NCBI RefSeq assembly: GCF_039729145.1 | Contig: NZ_CP155793.1 | Location: 3,286,001 to 3,350,000, forward strand | From: Microbacterium sp. SY138 | Lineage (GTDB): Bacteria; Actinomycetota; Actinomycetes; Actinomycetales; Microbacteriaceae | Direction: 5' to 3' | Length of the DNA: 64,000 bases | Shown here: piece after piece, positions 1 to 7,742 of the stretch | Layout of the letters: each line of letters begins with the position of its first letter | Numbering within the stretch: position 1 is the first letter of the stretch | Notes under the pieces: generated by a model | The model's input: the letters and a program-made list of their open reading frames with translations, nothing else | The model's database searches: none | What the model was told of the DNA's origin: nothing | Translations under genes and position numbers: made by a program

Positions 1-768
1 CGGAAGCACGTGGGGCATGGTCACCTGTTGTCCGACGCCGATCAATGCCCGCTCATCAGTCGTGTAATACGGCGACAGTCCGGCCGCGTCCGTGAAGTAG
101 GCGAAGTCTGAGCGGTAGGCGGAGAGTCCGCCGTAGTGCTGCGCCCATCTCCGGCACGTCACGATGCGCTCGATCGTGAGAGGCTGCGTGCCGGGATACT
201 CGCCGAGCGACTGCAGTTCGGCGATGGCCTGCTCATTCCCGTCCGTGAGTGCGCTGCGCATCGCGAAACCGAAGCTCTCGGCCTCGTTCTCCGGACCGGA
301 GATCACCTGCCCGACCCCGATGTAGGCCCAGAGCAGGTCGGGCCGCCGCTCCGCCAGGGTGAGGCCGACGATCGTTCCCCAGCTGTGCCCGAGCACGCCG
401 ACCGTGCTCACCCCGAGTTCATGCCGGAGCCAGGCGATCAGTTCCTCGAGGTCTTCGACGTACCGCTCGACGCTCAGATCCATCCCGTCGTGCGCCCCCG
501 CCGCAGACCTCCCACTGGCGCGCTGGTCGTAGTTCACGACGGTGAAGTAGTCCTCGACCGCGCGTTGCCAGATCCACGATGACGGCAGCGAAGGGAGGGC
601 CGGGCCGCCATGGCAGACGATGAGCACAGGGTTGCGGGTGTCGCGCCCTCGAATCGAGACGAACTGCTCGACGCCGCCGAGCTCGACGAAGGTCGTGCGA
701 TCGATCGATTCGGGATTCGGGAGGCGGCAGAGATCGGCGATCACTGCGGGGCCGTTTTCGTCGGTCAT
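1..768 (-). CDS. alpha/beta hydrolase, proline iminopeptidase-like (3' part cut off by window edge)
   Basis: Reading the minus strand from ATG at 768 gives 256 codons with no stop before the window edge, so the C-terminus is missing. The visible part has an oxyanion-hole motif HGGP (residues 53-56), DQRASGRS (81-88, matching the DQRGxGxS of iminopeptidases) and a nucleophile elbow GHSWG (127-131, Ser129). These fit the alpha/beta hydrolase fold, peptidase S33 subgroup. The catalytic Asp and His should lie beyond the edge. The start is supported by a -10-like TAGTGT six bases before the ATG, which suggests leaderless transcription. The substrate cannot be told; peptidase or esterase are both possible. 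Confidence 0.85.
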   Translation of the reverse strand, partial: MTDENGPAVIADLCRLPNPESIDRTTFVELGGVEQFVSIRGRDTRNPVLIVCHGGPALPSLPSSWIWQRAVEDYFTVVNYDQRASGRSAAGAHDGMDLSVERYVEDLEELIAWLRHELGVSTVGVLGHSWGTIVGLTLAERRPDLLWAYIGVGQVISGPENEAESFGFAMRSALTDGNEQAIAELQSLGEYPGTQPLTIERIVTCRRWAQHYGGLSAYRSDFAYFTDAAGLSPYYTTDERALIGVGQQVTMPHVLP

Positions 769-833
769 GCCGTCACACTAGCGAGACGTCGGTACGGTCT
801 TCCCTCTCGCCGCCCTCTCGCTCGCCGACGCGT

Positions 834-1517
834 TCAGAGCAGTGCGGCGACCTTCTCGGCCGTCTCCTTCGCGGAGCCGGGGTTCTGGCCCGTGACGAGA
901 TTCCCATCGACGACGGCATAGGAGACGAACGGCAGCAGCGCCTTCTCGTACAGGGCGCCGCGCTTCTTCATCTCCTCCTCCGCGTTGTACGGCACGAGCT
1001 TGTCCACACGGGCCAGCACCTCCTCTTGCCAGGCGAAGCCGGTGACCTTGCGACCGTCGACCAGGAGAGAGCCGTCCGAGAGTCGCGTGTTGAGCAGACC
1101 GCAGTAGCCATGGCAGACCGAGGACACGATCCCTCCCCGCTCCCAGATCTCCCGTGTGATCCGCTGCAGGCCTTCACTCTCCGGGAAGTCGTACATCACC
1201 GCGTGACCACCGGTGAAGAAGATCGCGTCGTAGTCGGCGGAATCGACTTGGTCGGGCCGCAGAGTGGTCTCCAGCAACGCCATGCGTGCGGGGTCGGCGC
1301 GCCATGCCTTCGCTGTCTTGTCGTAGCTGGGGAACTTCAGCGACCGGGGCTCCAGCGGCGAGAGCCCGCCAGCCGGACTGACGATCCGCTGCTCGAAACC
1401 TCGCTCCTCGAAAACCTCCCATGCATGGGTGAGTTCCGACAACCAGAGCCCGGTGGGGTGGTCGGGGTCGTCGTAGTGTCCGATGTTGGTGACGACGTGC
1501 AGGATGCGTCTGGTCAT
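834..1517 (-). CDS. DJ-1/PfpI family protein (class I glutamine amidotransferase-like)
   Basis: A 227-residue single-domain protein of the DJ-1/PfpI superfamily. The conserved acidic residue is E28 in LSELTHAW, the FFTGGHAVMYDF loop is at 100-111, and the nucleophile elbow is SSVCHGYCG with Cys135-His136 at 132-140. This arrangement is typical of Hsp31/HchA-like chaperones, glyoxalase III-type enzymes and related hydrolases; which activity applies cannot be read from the sequence. Its ATG overlaps the stop of the upstream TetR gene by 4 bp, so the two are translationally coupled. It is probably part of the regulator's response, for example to an electrophile such as methylglyoxal (inference). 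Confidence 0.85.
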   Translation of the reverse strand: MTRRILHVVTNIGHYDDPDHPTGLWLSELTHAWEVFEERGFEQRIVSPAGGLSPLEPRSLKFPSYDKTAKAWRADPARMALLETTLRPDQVDSADYDAIFFTGGHAVMYDFPESEGLQRITREIWERGGIVSSVCHGYCGLLNTRLSDGSLLVDGRKVTGFAWQEEVLARVDKLVPYNAEEEMKKRGALYEKALLPFVSYAVVDGNLVTGQNPGSAKETAEKVAALL

Positions 1518-2146
1518 GCGAGTCTCCCGGGGATCGAATCGGCCGCCGATGGCGGTGCCGCACGGGTGGAGATCGCGAAGATCGCCGCAACGGACGACCG
1601 CACCCGCTCAGCCACCGCTTCGGCGGGTTCGGGACGGAACTTGCCGTCGAGGTGCAGGAAGGCGAGGCCGTGGGCCATGCTCCACAGCGCCGTGGACAGG
1701 CTCGGTGCGTCAGCCCCGGGGAACAGCTCTTCGATCGCGTCGTTCAACACGGCGTGCAACCCATGGGACGCCCGCACACGGTCGCTGTCGGATTCGTCGC
1801 ATTCGTTGCCGAACATCAGCCGGAAGACCGCGGGACGACGCAAGGCGAAGGTCACATAGGCGATTCCGAGCTGCGTGATGACGGCGGGCGCCGGCGAGGC
1901 GGCGGGGACTCGGTCCAGAGCGGCGGCGAGGTCGGCCTGCAGGTCCTTGAAACCTTCGACCGCGACGGCGGAGTCCAAGGCCTCCCGGTCGGCGAAGTGC
2001 CGATACGGGGCGGCCGGCGAGACCCCCGCCCGACGCGCGACGGCGCGAAGCGAAAACGGCTCCCCGGCCTCGAGAGCCTGTATCGCCGCATCCAGAAGAG
2101 CTGCACGGAGATCGCCGTGATGGTAGGTCTTCTCAGAAGTTGACAC
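1514..2146 (-). CDS. TetR/AcrR family transcriptional regulator
   Basis: About 210 residues with an N-terminal TetR helix-turn-helix (LRAVARRAGVSPAAPYRHF) and a C-terminal ligand-binding domain with a large Ala-rich part. An ATG at 2155 directly abuts an AGGGG purine run, leaving no spacing. The GTG at 2146 lies 9 nt after AGGGG and starts at VSTSEKTYHHGDLR, so it is the better start. The gene overlaps the downstream DJ-1/PfpI gene by 4 bp and is divergent from an NAD-dependent epimerase-like gene. It probably represses both, possibly through the imperfect palindrome at 2170-2188 (inference). Confidence 0.85.
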   Translation of the reverse strand: MSTSEKTYHHGDLRAALLDAAIQALEAGEPFSLRAVARRAGVSPAAPYRHFADREALDSAVAVEGFKDLQADLAAALDRVPAASPAPAVITQLGIAYVTFALRRPAVFRLMFGNECDESDSDRVRASHGLHAVLNDAIEELFPGADAPSLSTALWSMAHGLAFLHLDGKFRPEPAEAVAERVRSSVAAIFAISTRAAPPSAADSIPGRLA

Positions 2147-2169
2147 CGATAACATCCCCTCGTACGATC

Positions 2170-2188
2170 ATGTAAGCAGTGTAAACAT
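2170..2188. promoter_or_regulatory. candidate TetR operator in a divergent promoter
   Basis: An imperfect 19-bp palindrome, ATGTnnnCA-n-TGnnnACAT, in the 80-bp gap between the TetR gene and the divergent epimerase-like gene. Six of nine base pairs are symmetric. It also contains a direct repeat TGTAA-gcag-TGTAA. Size and position suit an autoregulatory TetR site. Confidence 0.45.
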
Positions 2189-2226
2189 ACCGTGTCGGAT
2201 ATCGCAATCGAAAGTCGAGTCGAGGA

Positions 2227-3171
2227 ATGCAGACCATACTGGGCGCGAACGGACAGATCGCCGTGGAACTCGCACGCGAGCTGAACCGGAACCACACGTC
2301 CGACCTCAGACTCGTCAGCCGCAACCCCCGCAAGGTCAACGCCACCGACACCCTCGTACGAGCCGATCTTCTCGACGCCGTACAGACCGCCGCCGCGGTC
2401 GACGGCAGCGACGTCGTCTACTTCACCGCCGGCCTGCCCGCAGACACCGAGCTGTGGGAACGGCAGTTCCCGACGATGGTGAGGAACGCCCTCGACGCGG
2501 CCCGCGCCGCCGGCGCGAGTTTCGCCTACTTCGACAACACCTACATGTACCCGCAGGATGACCGGCTGCAGACCGAGGACACGCCCTTCGAACCGGTCGG
2601 CCCGAAGGGCAGGGTGCGTGCAGCGATGGCGTCGATGGTGCTCGACGAGATGGCGCGCGGCGACATCCCCGTGCTGATCGCCCGCGCGCCGGAGTTCTAC
2701 GGCCCCGGGCGAACGCAGAGCTTCACGAACGCGCTCGTCATCGACAGGATCAAGAGCGGCAAACGTCCGCTCGTACCGGTGCGCGACGACCGGCAGCGCA
2801 CTCTGATCTGGACGCCGGACGCGAGTCGTGCCCTCGCGACGCTGGGCAACGCCGCCGATACCTTTCACCAGACGTGGCACCTCCCCACAGACTCCGACCG
2901 TCCCACCTATCGGCAGTTCGTCGCCATGGCAGAGTCCGCCTTCGGTCGACCAGCCGGGTCCGGGTACACCGTCGTCCCGAAGTGGGCGCTGAGCGCGGCC
3001 GGTCTCGCGTCTCGCCAGGCGCGTGAGATCAGAGAGCTCCTGCCGCGGTACGAGCACGACAACAGGTTCGACTCATCGAAGTTCGTCGGGCGATTCCCGG
3101 AGTTCGAGGTCACGAGCTACCGTCGCGGCGTCGACATCATCCGCGAAGAAGCGGTCGCGTCGAGCTTCTGA
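2227..3171 (+). CDS. NAD(P)-dependent epimerase/dehydratase-like protein (SDR superfamily)
   Basis: A 314-residue Rossmann protein starting with a nucleotide-binding loop ILGANGQIAVELA (residues 4-16). It has the acidic/basic LVSRNP strand end that selects the cofactor and a YMYPQDDRLQTED region corresponding to the substrate-facing part of extended or atypical SDRs. The YxxxK catalytic pair is not clear, so it may be an NmrA-like or atypical SDR, not a true epimerase. Its start is 72 bp from the divergent TetR gene. A weak GAGG lies just before the ATG. It is probably part of the same TetR-controlled detoxification unit as the DJ-1/PfpI gene (inference). Confidence 0.75.
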   Translation: MQTILGANGQIAVELARELNRNHTSDLRLVSRNPRKVNATDTLVRADLLDAVQTAAAVDGSDVVYFTAGLPADTELWERQFPTMVRNALDAARAAGASFAYFDNTYMYPQDDRLQTEDTPFEPVGPKGRVRAAMASMVLDEMARGDIPVLIARAPEFYGPGRTQSFTNALVIDRIKSGKRPLVPVRDDRQRTLIWTPDASRALATLGNAADTFHQTWHLPTDSDRPTYRQFVAMAESAFGRPAGSGYTVVPKWALSAAGLASRQAREIRELLPRYEHDNRFDSSKFVGRFPEFEVTSYRRGVDIIREEAVASSF

Positions 3172-3319
3172 CGGGGCGACGCTTACCGCCCGCTCGTCGG
3201 TGCCACGGGCTCGTGGACGTCCCTACGCGTTCAACCGCGCCTCATCCCGGAACTCGATCGCACTCACACGGTGAGTCCGCCATCACGATTCACCGATCCG
3301 AGAGCGATTCATCGCCGCG

Positions 3320-3358
3320 GTCAACCCCCTGACGCTCCCCCTCCGTCAGGAGTAGCTT
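3320..3358 (+). promoter_or_regulatory. promoter-like element with upstream GTCAACCCC box
   Basis: GTCAACCCC (3320-3328) is followed by a -35-like TGACGC (3330-3335), 17 bases, and a -10-like TAGCTT (3353-3358), 26 bp before the ATG at 3385. The same arrangement occurs before the small gene at 29514. The segment also holds a hairpin CCTGACG / CGTCAGG (3328-3350), which could act as a terminator for the upstream epimerase gene. Confidence 0.45.
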
Positions 3359-3384
3359 CGCGAGACCGAACGAAGGAGACGGAG

Positions 3385-3867
3385 ATGAGCGACCCGAAGA
3401 ACACGCAGGGCACACCGGGCCCCGACGAAGAAGCTGACACCGCATCGGGCGGCGCTCCCGGCGACGGGCCCGACACCGAAGAGGTGCTCGAGGCGGAGAC
3501 GACCGACGAGAACGGGAAGCCGCTCGAGAACCCGTCCGGGGGTGACCGATCAGGCCGGAGCCGCCTCCTCGCCGGAGCCTCAGACCCTTGCGGGCACGAG
3601 CTCGTCGCGAAGGATGGCGGCTCCCGCGCTGAGTGCTCGGAGCTTGCCACGCGCGACGTCACGCGACACCGGAGCCATGCCGCAGTTCGTGCTCGGGATG
3701 AGCTTGTCGGCGTCGACGAATCGGAGGGCGTTGCGGAGGGTGTCGGCGACCTCGTCCGGGGTCTCGATGGTCGGGCTGGCCACGTCGATGGCCCCGAGCA
3801 TGACGTTCTTTCCGCGAATGAGCTCGATGAGGTCCAGAGGAACGTGCGAGTGGTGGCTCTCCAGTGA
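3385..3867 (+). CDS. small acidic hypothetical protein; frame probably broken after about residue 53
   Basis: ATG at 3385 follows a good ribosome-binding site (GAAGGAGACGGAG). The first about 53 residues are very acidic and Gly/Pro-rich (for example TSEEVLEAE-like and TTDENGKPLENPSGG). They look like a natural small disordered protein. Beyond 3540 the reading frame runs on for 108 codons antisense to mesD, with a changed, basic composition that looks like shadow coding. One extra G in the five-G run at 3539-3543 would put a TGA in frame right after NPSGG. So either an indel (or read error) removed the stop, or the protein has a recent random extension. The true gene is most likely about 3385-3545. 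Function unknown. Confidence 0.5.
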   Translation: MSDPKNTQGTPGPDEEADTASGGAPGDGPDTEEVLEAETTDENGKPLENPSGGDRSGRSRLLAGASDPCGHELVAKDGGSRAECSELATRDVTRHRSHAAVRARDELVGVDESEGVAEGVGDLVRGLDGRAGHVDGPEHDVLSANELDEVQRNVRVVALQ

Positions 3868-4641
3868 GACGGTGTCGATGATCGAGCGCTGCAGAAGCGG
3901 GAAGGACTTCTCGTACTGCCGCCATTCCGCGCCGAGGGTCGCCTTCCAGTCGGTGTTCGCCTTGATCCCGTATCCGTAGCAGATGTGCACCACGGTCTCC
4001 GCGCGCAGTCCTTCCGCCGCTCGCTCGAGCACCGCCACGCCCCAGTCCTGCACATCGTCGAAGAAGACGTTGAATGCCGGCTCGTCGAACTGGATGATGT
4101 CGACCCCGGCTGCTTCGAGCTCCTTCGCCTCCTGGTTGAGGATGGTCGCGAACTCCCACGCCAGCTTCTCGCGGCTCTTGTAGTGACGATCGTAGAGAGT
4201 GTCGATCATCGTCATCGGGCCGGGCAGCGCCCACTTGATCGGCTGATCGGTCTGCTGACGCAGGAACTTCGCATCCTCCACGAACACGGACTTCTCGCGG
4301 CTCACGGCCCCGACCACCGTCGGCACGCTGGCGTCGTATCGGTCGCGGATCCGCACGGTCTCGCGCTGGTCGAAGTCGACGCCGGAGAGGTGCTCGATGA
4401 ACGTGGTGACGAAGTGCTGTCGGGTCTGCTCCCCGTCGCTGATGATGTCGATGCCGGCCTCGCGCTGCTCTTGGACGGCGATGCGCAGAGCATCCTGCGT
4501 ACCCTCGATCAAGGCGTCGCCCTGCAGTTTCCACGGAGACCAGAGCGTCTCCGGCTCGGCCAGCCAGGAGGGCTTCGGCAGACTGCCGACGATCGAGGTG
4601 GGGAGCAGCTCGCGCACGATCGACGATCTCTGGTTCGTCAT
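3580..4641 (-). CDS. mesD: folate-independent methionine synthase MesD (core MetE domain)
   Basis: A 353-residue protein with only the C-terminal, zinc-binding barrel of cobalamin-independent methionine synthase; the folate-binding N-terminal half of MetE is absent. The zinc ligands are visible: His219 and Cys221 (VHICYGYG), Glu261 (SLESHHSH) and Cys320 (STNCGMAPV). The start chosen is ATG 4641, which overlaps the stop of the upstream DUF1852 gene (ATGA). Adjacency to DUF1852 (MesX) identifies the MesD type. From published work on folate-independent methionine synthases, MesD needs MesX and oxygen to make methionine from homocysteine; the methyl donor is not established. Expected to be cytosolic. 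Confidence 0.85.
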   Translation of the reverse strand: MTNQRSSIVRELLPTSIVGSLPKPSWLAEPETLWSPWKLQGDALIEGTQDALRIAVQEQREAGIDIISDGEQTRQHFVTTFIEHLSGVDFDQRETVRIRDRYDASVPTVVGAVSREKSVFVEDAKFLRQQTDQPIKWALPGPMTMIDTLYDRHYKSREKLAWEFATILNQEAKELEAAGVDIIQFDEPAFNVFFDDVQDWGVAVLERAAEGLRAETVVHICYGYGIKANTDWKATLGAEWRQYEKSFPLLQRSIIDTVSLESHHSHVPLDLIELIRGKNVMLGAIDVASPTIETPDEVADTLRNALRFVDADKLIPSTNCGMAPVSRDVARGKLRALSAGAAILRDELVPARV

Positions 4642-5642
4642 CCGACGGCCACCAGGGATGCGGCGGAGGTGCCGGCGGCCCACTGCTCGAGCAGCTCACC
4701 GTGCGGGGTCATGAGGTGCGCATCGGCGTACTGCCCCTGCTCGGCCGCGAGCCGGCTGCGCTCCTCGCGGTCGTAGGCGATCTTGGTCACCGAGTAGTCC
4801 TGCTGTTCCAGAGTCGGCCGGTAGATGCTCGCGGCCTCGGAGTTCGCATTGTAGATCTCCGGACGGTAGATCTTCTGGAACGTCTCCATCGTGCTGATCG
4901 TGCCGATGAGCTGGAGGTTGGTGTAGTCGCTCAGCAGGTCCCCGCGGAAGTAGAAGGCCAGCGGGGCCACGCTGCCTCGCGGCATGAAGTACCGGACCGA
5001 GAGGCCCATCTTGCCGAAGTACTCGTCGGTCAGCGAGCCGTCCTTCTGCTCGTACTCGACACCGAGGATGGGGTGGTGGTTCTCGGTGCGGCGGTATGTC
5101 TTGCTCGTCGAGACGCTGATGCAGATGACGGGCGACAGCGAGAAGCGCTCCCGGTAGGCCTCGGAATCGAGGAAGTGCTGGAAGAGCTTGCCGTGCAGGT
5201 CGCCGAAGTCGTCGGGGACGGTGAAACCCCCCGCGGCCTCGCTGGCCGCCGGCAACCGCACACTGAAGTCGAAGTCGCGGATGTACGACGAGAAGTTGTT
5301 GCCCACGATCCCCTGGGTGCGCGTGCCCGTCGACCGGTCGACGATGGTCACCTCCAGCACCTCGAGAAGAGGGAACTCCCGATCCTCCCCCTCCGTGGCG
5401 AACTGGATCGCGACCGAGACGATCTCGAGTTCGAGGGTGTAGCGGTCACGGCTCGGGTTGTCCCAGTGCGCCAGATCGTTGAACCGCCGGTCGATCATCG
5501 TCAGTGCATTGCGGAGGTTCTGCTGACGGTGCTCGCCGCGCGCCAGATTGGCGAAGTTCGTGGTGATGCGGGAATCGTCGGAGGGCGAGTAGTCCTCGTC
5601 GAAACGGGTCGTCGTGATGCGGAACGTGAATTCGGATGCCAT
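4638..5642 (-). CDS. mesX: MesX, DUF1852 partner of methionine synthase MesD
   Basis: A 334-residue soluble protein of the DUF1852 family, starting at MASEFTFRITTTRFDEDY. It ends in a 4-bp overlap with mesD, so the two are translationally coupled. No recognisable catalytic motif is visible. The family is known genetically as the obligate partner of MesD in folate-independent methionine synthesis, in an oxygen-dependent way; its biochemical role is open. The divergent LysR gene 122 bp away is the likely regulator. A longer reading frame upstream of 5642 exists but lacks the family's N-terminus, so ATG 5642 is preferred. Confidence 0.85.
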   Translation of the reverse strand: MASEFTFRITTTRFDEDYSPSDDSRITTNFANLARGEHRQQNLRNALTMIDRRFNDLAHWDNPSRDRYTLELEIVSVAIQFATEGEDREFPLLEVLEVTIVDRSTGTRTQGIVGNNFSSYIRDFDFSVRLPAASEAAGGFTVPDDFGDLHGKLFQHFLDSEAYRERFSLSPVICISVSTSKTYRRTENHHPILGVEYEQKDGSLTDEYFGKMGLSVRYFMPRGSVAPLAFYFRGDLLSDYTNLQLIGTISTMETFQKIYRPEIYNANSEAASIYRPTLEQQDYSVTKIAYDREERSRLAAEQGQYADAHLMTPHGELLEQWAAGTSAASLVAVG

Positions 5643-5740
5643 GAGCGGCCAATCGGTGGGATGATCGGCCGGGCTCGGCCTCGATCGGGGGTTTCTCCAT
5701 GATGACGAGTGCGGGCGCCCATCGGGTAATGCGCGCGAAC

Positions 5741-5754
5741 TATGCCGTGACATA
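5741..5754. promoter_or_regulatory. candidate LysR-type binding site
   Basis: The interrupted palindrome TATG-N6-CATA lies in the mesX-LysR divergent promoter and ends 10 bp before the LysR ATG. It overlaps the LysR -10 (TAGGCT, six bases before the start). Such a place suits autorepression. Confidence 0.4.
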
Positions 5755-5764
5755 GGCTGAATCT

Positions 5765-6706
5765 ATGGCCAAGCGTTCGAGCGGCATCACCCTGCAACAG
5801 CTCACCTACTACATCGAGGTCGCTGCGGAGGGATCGATCAGCGCCGCCGCCGACCTGCTCTACGTCGCCCAGCCCACCATGTCGGCGGCGATGAAGGATC
5901 TGGAGAGCAGAGTGGGGCGCGTGCTCCTCCTCCGCTCCGCCCGCGGCGTGACGCTCACGACCGACGGTGTGGAGTTCCTCGGATACGCCCGGCAGGTCGT
6001 CGAGCAGGTCGCGCTCCTCGAACAGCGCTACCTCGGTCGTCCGCCGTCGCGACGCCTGCTCGGAGTGTCGACCCAGCACTACTCGTTCGCTGTCGACGCG
6101 TTAGTGCGGATGGTGAAGGCGACCTCGGCTGCCGAGTACGAGTTCTCTCTGCGGGAGACGCGGACGTGGGACATCATCGAAGACGTCCGCACGCTCCGCA
6201 GCGAGCTGGGGATCCTCTACCGGAACGACTTCAACCGCAACGTGATCGACAAGCTGCTCCGCGACTCCGGGCTCACCTTCCACCCGCTCTTCGTCGCACA
6301 GCCGCACATCTTCATCTCCCGCAAGAACCCCCTTGCCACCCGAGATCGCGTGACCCTCGACGATCTCGCCGACGTGCCGAGGCTCACCTTCGACCAGGGT
6401 GCGAACAACTCCTTCTACTTCGCCGAGGAGATCCTCTCCACCCTCTCCAGCCCCCAGGACATCCGCGTCTCCGACCGCGCGACCATCTTCAACCTGATGA
6501 TCGGCCTCGACGGCTACACCATCTCGACGGGCATCATCAGCGACGACCTCGACCCCGAGATCGTCGCCATCCCGCTCGACGTCGACGAGAACATCGAGAT
6601 CGGCTGGATCGGGCATGCGGCGATCCCCCTCACCGAGCAGGCACAGCGCTACCTCGCCGAACTGCGCACGGTGGTCTCCGAGTTCGGGGTGGAGTTGCTC
6701 GGGTGA
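5765..6706 (+). CDS. LysR family transcriptional regulator
   Basis: A 313-residue protein with the LysR winged helix-turn-helix at about residues 8-67 (LTYYIEVAAEGSISAAADLL, then VAQPTMSAAMKDLE) and a periplasmic-binding-protein-like effector domain from about 95. TAGGCT ends six bases before ATG 5765, so a leaderless transcript is likely. It is divergent from mesX-mesD and is likely to control methionine or sulfur supply, in the manner of MetR/CysB-type proteins (inference from context). Confidence 0.9.
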   Translation: MAKRSSGITLQQLTYYIEVAAEGSISAAADLLYVAQPTMSAAMKDLESRVGRVLLLRSARGVTLTTDGVEFLGYARQVVEQVALLEQRYLGRPPSRRLLGVSTQHYSFAVDALVRMVKATSAAEYEFSLRETRTWDIIEDVRTLRSELGILYRNDFNRNVIDKLLRDSGLTFHPLFVAQPHIFISRKNPLATRDRVTLDDLADVPRLTFDQGANNSFYFAEEILSTLSSPQDIRVSDRATIFNLMIGLDGYTISTGIISDDLDPEIVAIPLDVDENIEIGWIGHAAIPLTEQAQRYLAELRTVVSEFGVELLG

Positions 6707-6753
6707 GGGGTACGCCTCCGGGGGGAGAGGAGCTCCGCCTCCACAGGGCACCG

Positions 6754-6799
6754 AAAGATCGTGCACCCCGCCAAAGATCTTTATACAATGGCTTATACA
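6754..6799. promoter_or_regulatory. vapBC promoter/operator repeats
   Basis: Two direct repeats lie just upstream of vapB: AAAGATC at 6754-6760 and 6773-6779, and TTATACA at 6781-6787 and 6793-6799 (12 bp apart, about one helical turn). The TATACA elements can also serve as -10. Repeats of this kind are expected for a VapB/VapBC autorepression site. The AT-rich patch stands out in a GC-rich surrounding. Confidence 0.45.
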
Positions 6800-6821
6800 G
6801 AGCTTCCGCGAAGGAGGAGCC

Positions 6822-7076
6822 ATGGCCGTCACATCGATTGACATCGACCCCGACGAGCTTCAGCAGGCCAAGAAGCTTGCCGGCACGACCTCCAACCGCG
6901 AGACGGTGGATCTCGCGCTGCGCACGCTCATCGCGGTGCGCCGCCAGCCCGCCACCGTGGAGCGCATCATCGCTCGCCACTTCGACACTGACCAGATCGA
7001 CGCGCCGACGATCGCTCCGGACACGGGTCCGGATCCCGACAAGAGCGCTCCCCGGGAGAAGAGCACCGTTCGGTGA
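6822..7076 (+). CDS. vapB: VapB-type antitoxin
   Basis: An 84-residue protein preceded by a strong ribosome-binding site (AAGGAGGAG, 6 nt before the ATG). The N-terminal part (MAVTSIDIDPDELQQAKKL, then TSNRETVDLALRTLI) is a ribbon-helix-helix DNA-binding fold of the VapB/DUF2191 kind. The rest is polar and probably neutralises the toxin. Its TGA overlaps the GTG of the PIN-domain gene (GTGA), the usual layout for type II toxin-antitoxin pairs. A much longer frame upstream is not credible. Confidence 0.85.
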   Translation: MAVTSIDIDPDELQQAKKLAGTTSNRETVDLALRTLIAVRRQPATVERIIARHFDTDQIDAPTIAPDTGPDPDKSAPREKSTVR

Positions 7077-7477
7077 CCACTTACCTCGTCGACAACAGCA
7101 TCTGGCAGAAGGCAGGCAGGAGCACGGCGATCGGCGAGAGGCTCCGGGCCCTGTCGCCGAATCACCTGATCATCACGTGCCCGCCGCAGGTCCTCGAGTA
7201 CTGCCACTCCGCGCGCAATGCGAAGGAGTACGCAGAGTTGCGTGCGGACATGGAGGGGCTGCTCCCCGCGTGGGAACACCCCGACGAGCGCGACGCCCTC
7301 GACCTTCAGCAGGCGCTGTGGGACACAGGGCTCATGAGAGCAGCCGCAGCCTTCGACTGCCTCATCGCCGCATACGCGGTCGCCAACGACGCAGTGATCC
7401 TGAACTCGGACCAGGATTTCGGGTACATAGAGATGGCGACTGAGGGACGAGTCCGCCAGGAGTACGTCGCGGCCTGA
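7073..7477 (+). CDS. vapC: VapC-type PIN-domain ribonuclease toxin
   Basis: A 134-residue PIN domain with all expected acidic metal-binding residues: Asp7 (LVDNSIW), Glu42 (QVLEYC), Asp95 (AAFDCLIAAYA) and Asp113/Asp115 (LNSDQDFG). PIN toxins are Mg/Mn-dependent endoribonucleases that cut tRNA or rRNA and stop growth when the antitoxin is degraded. It is translated from GTG 7073, coupled to vapB by a 4-bp overlap. It appears intact, so the pair is probably functional. The RNA target cannot be read from the sequence. Confidence 0.9.
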   Translation: MTTYLVDNSIWQKAGRSTAIGERLRALSPNHLIITCPPQVLEYCHSARNAKEYAELRADMEGLLPAWEHPDERDALDLQQALWDTGLMRAAAAFDCLIAAYAVANDAVILNSDQDFGYIEMATEGRVRQEYVAA

Positions 7478-7558
7478 GGTCAGACACATGTGAGCGTGCG
7501 GCGCCATCGAACTTCCAGGCAAGAGCGCTCGCTCTCGGAGAGCCCCGTGATGATACGG

Positions 7559-7582
7559 AAAAACCCCCTCACTCGGAGGGGG
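7559..7582 (-). terminator. rho-independent terminator after tRNA-Ser
   Basis: On the minus strand, CCCCCTC-CGAGT-GAGGGGG is followed by TTTTT, 6 bp past the tRNA 3' end. This is one of the few canonical terminators with a U-tract in the window. Confidence 0.9.
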
Positions 7583-7588
7583 CTTCCA

Positions 7589-7679
7589 TGGCGGTGACGG
7601 TGGGATTTGAACCCACGGTAGGGGGTTACCCTACACAACTTTTCGAGAGTTGCACCTTCGGCCGCTCGGACACGTCACC
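7589..7679 (-). tRNA. tRNA-Ser (anticodon CGA)
   Basis: The 7-bp acceptor stem is GGTGACG / CGTCACC. The anticodon arm CAACT-CTCGAAA-AGTTG gives anticodon CGA. There is a long variable arm (GTAGGGTAACCCCCTAC), as in type II serine tRNAs, and a T arm GTGGG-TTCAAAT-CCCAC. The discriminator is G, and CCA is encoded at 7591-7589. It reads UCG serine codons. Confidence 0.95.
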
Positions 7680-7742
7680 GCGGAATAGCTTACGCGACGC
7701 GGGGCCCGCACGCGAATCGAGACCCGCACGCCGCCGCGCACG

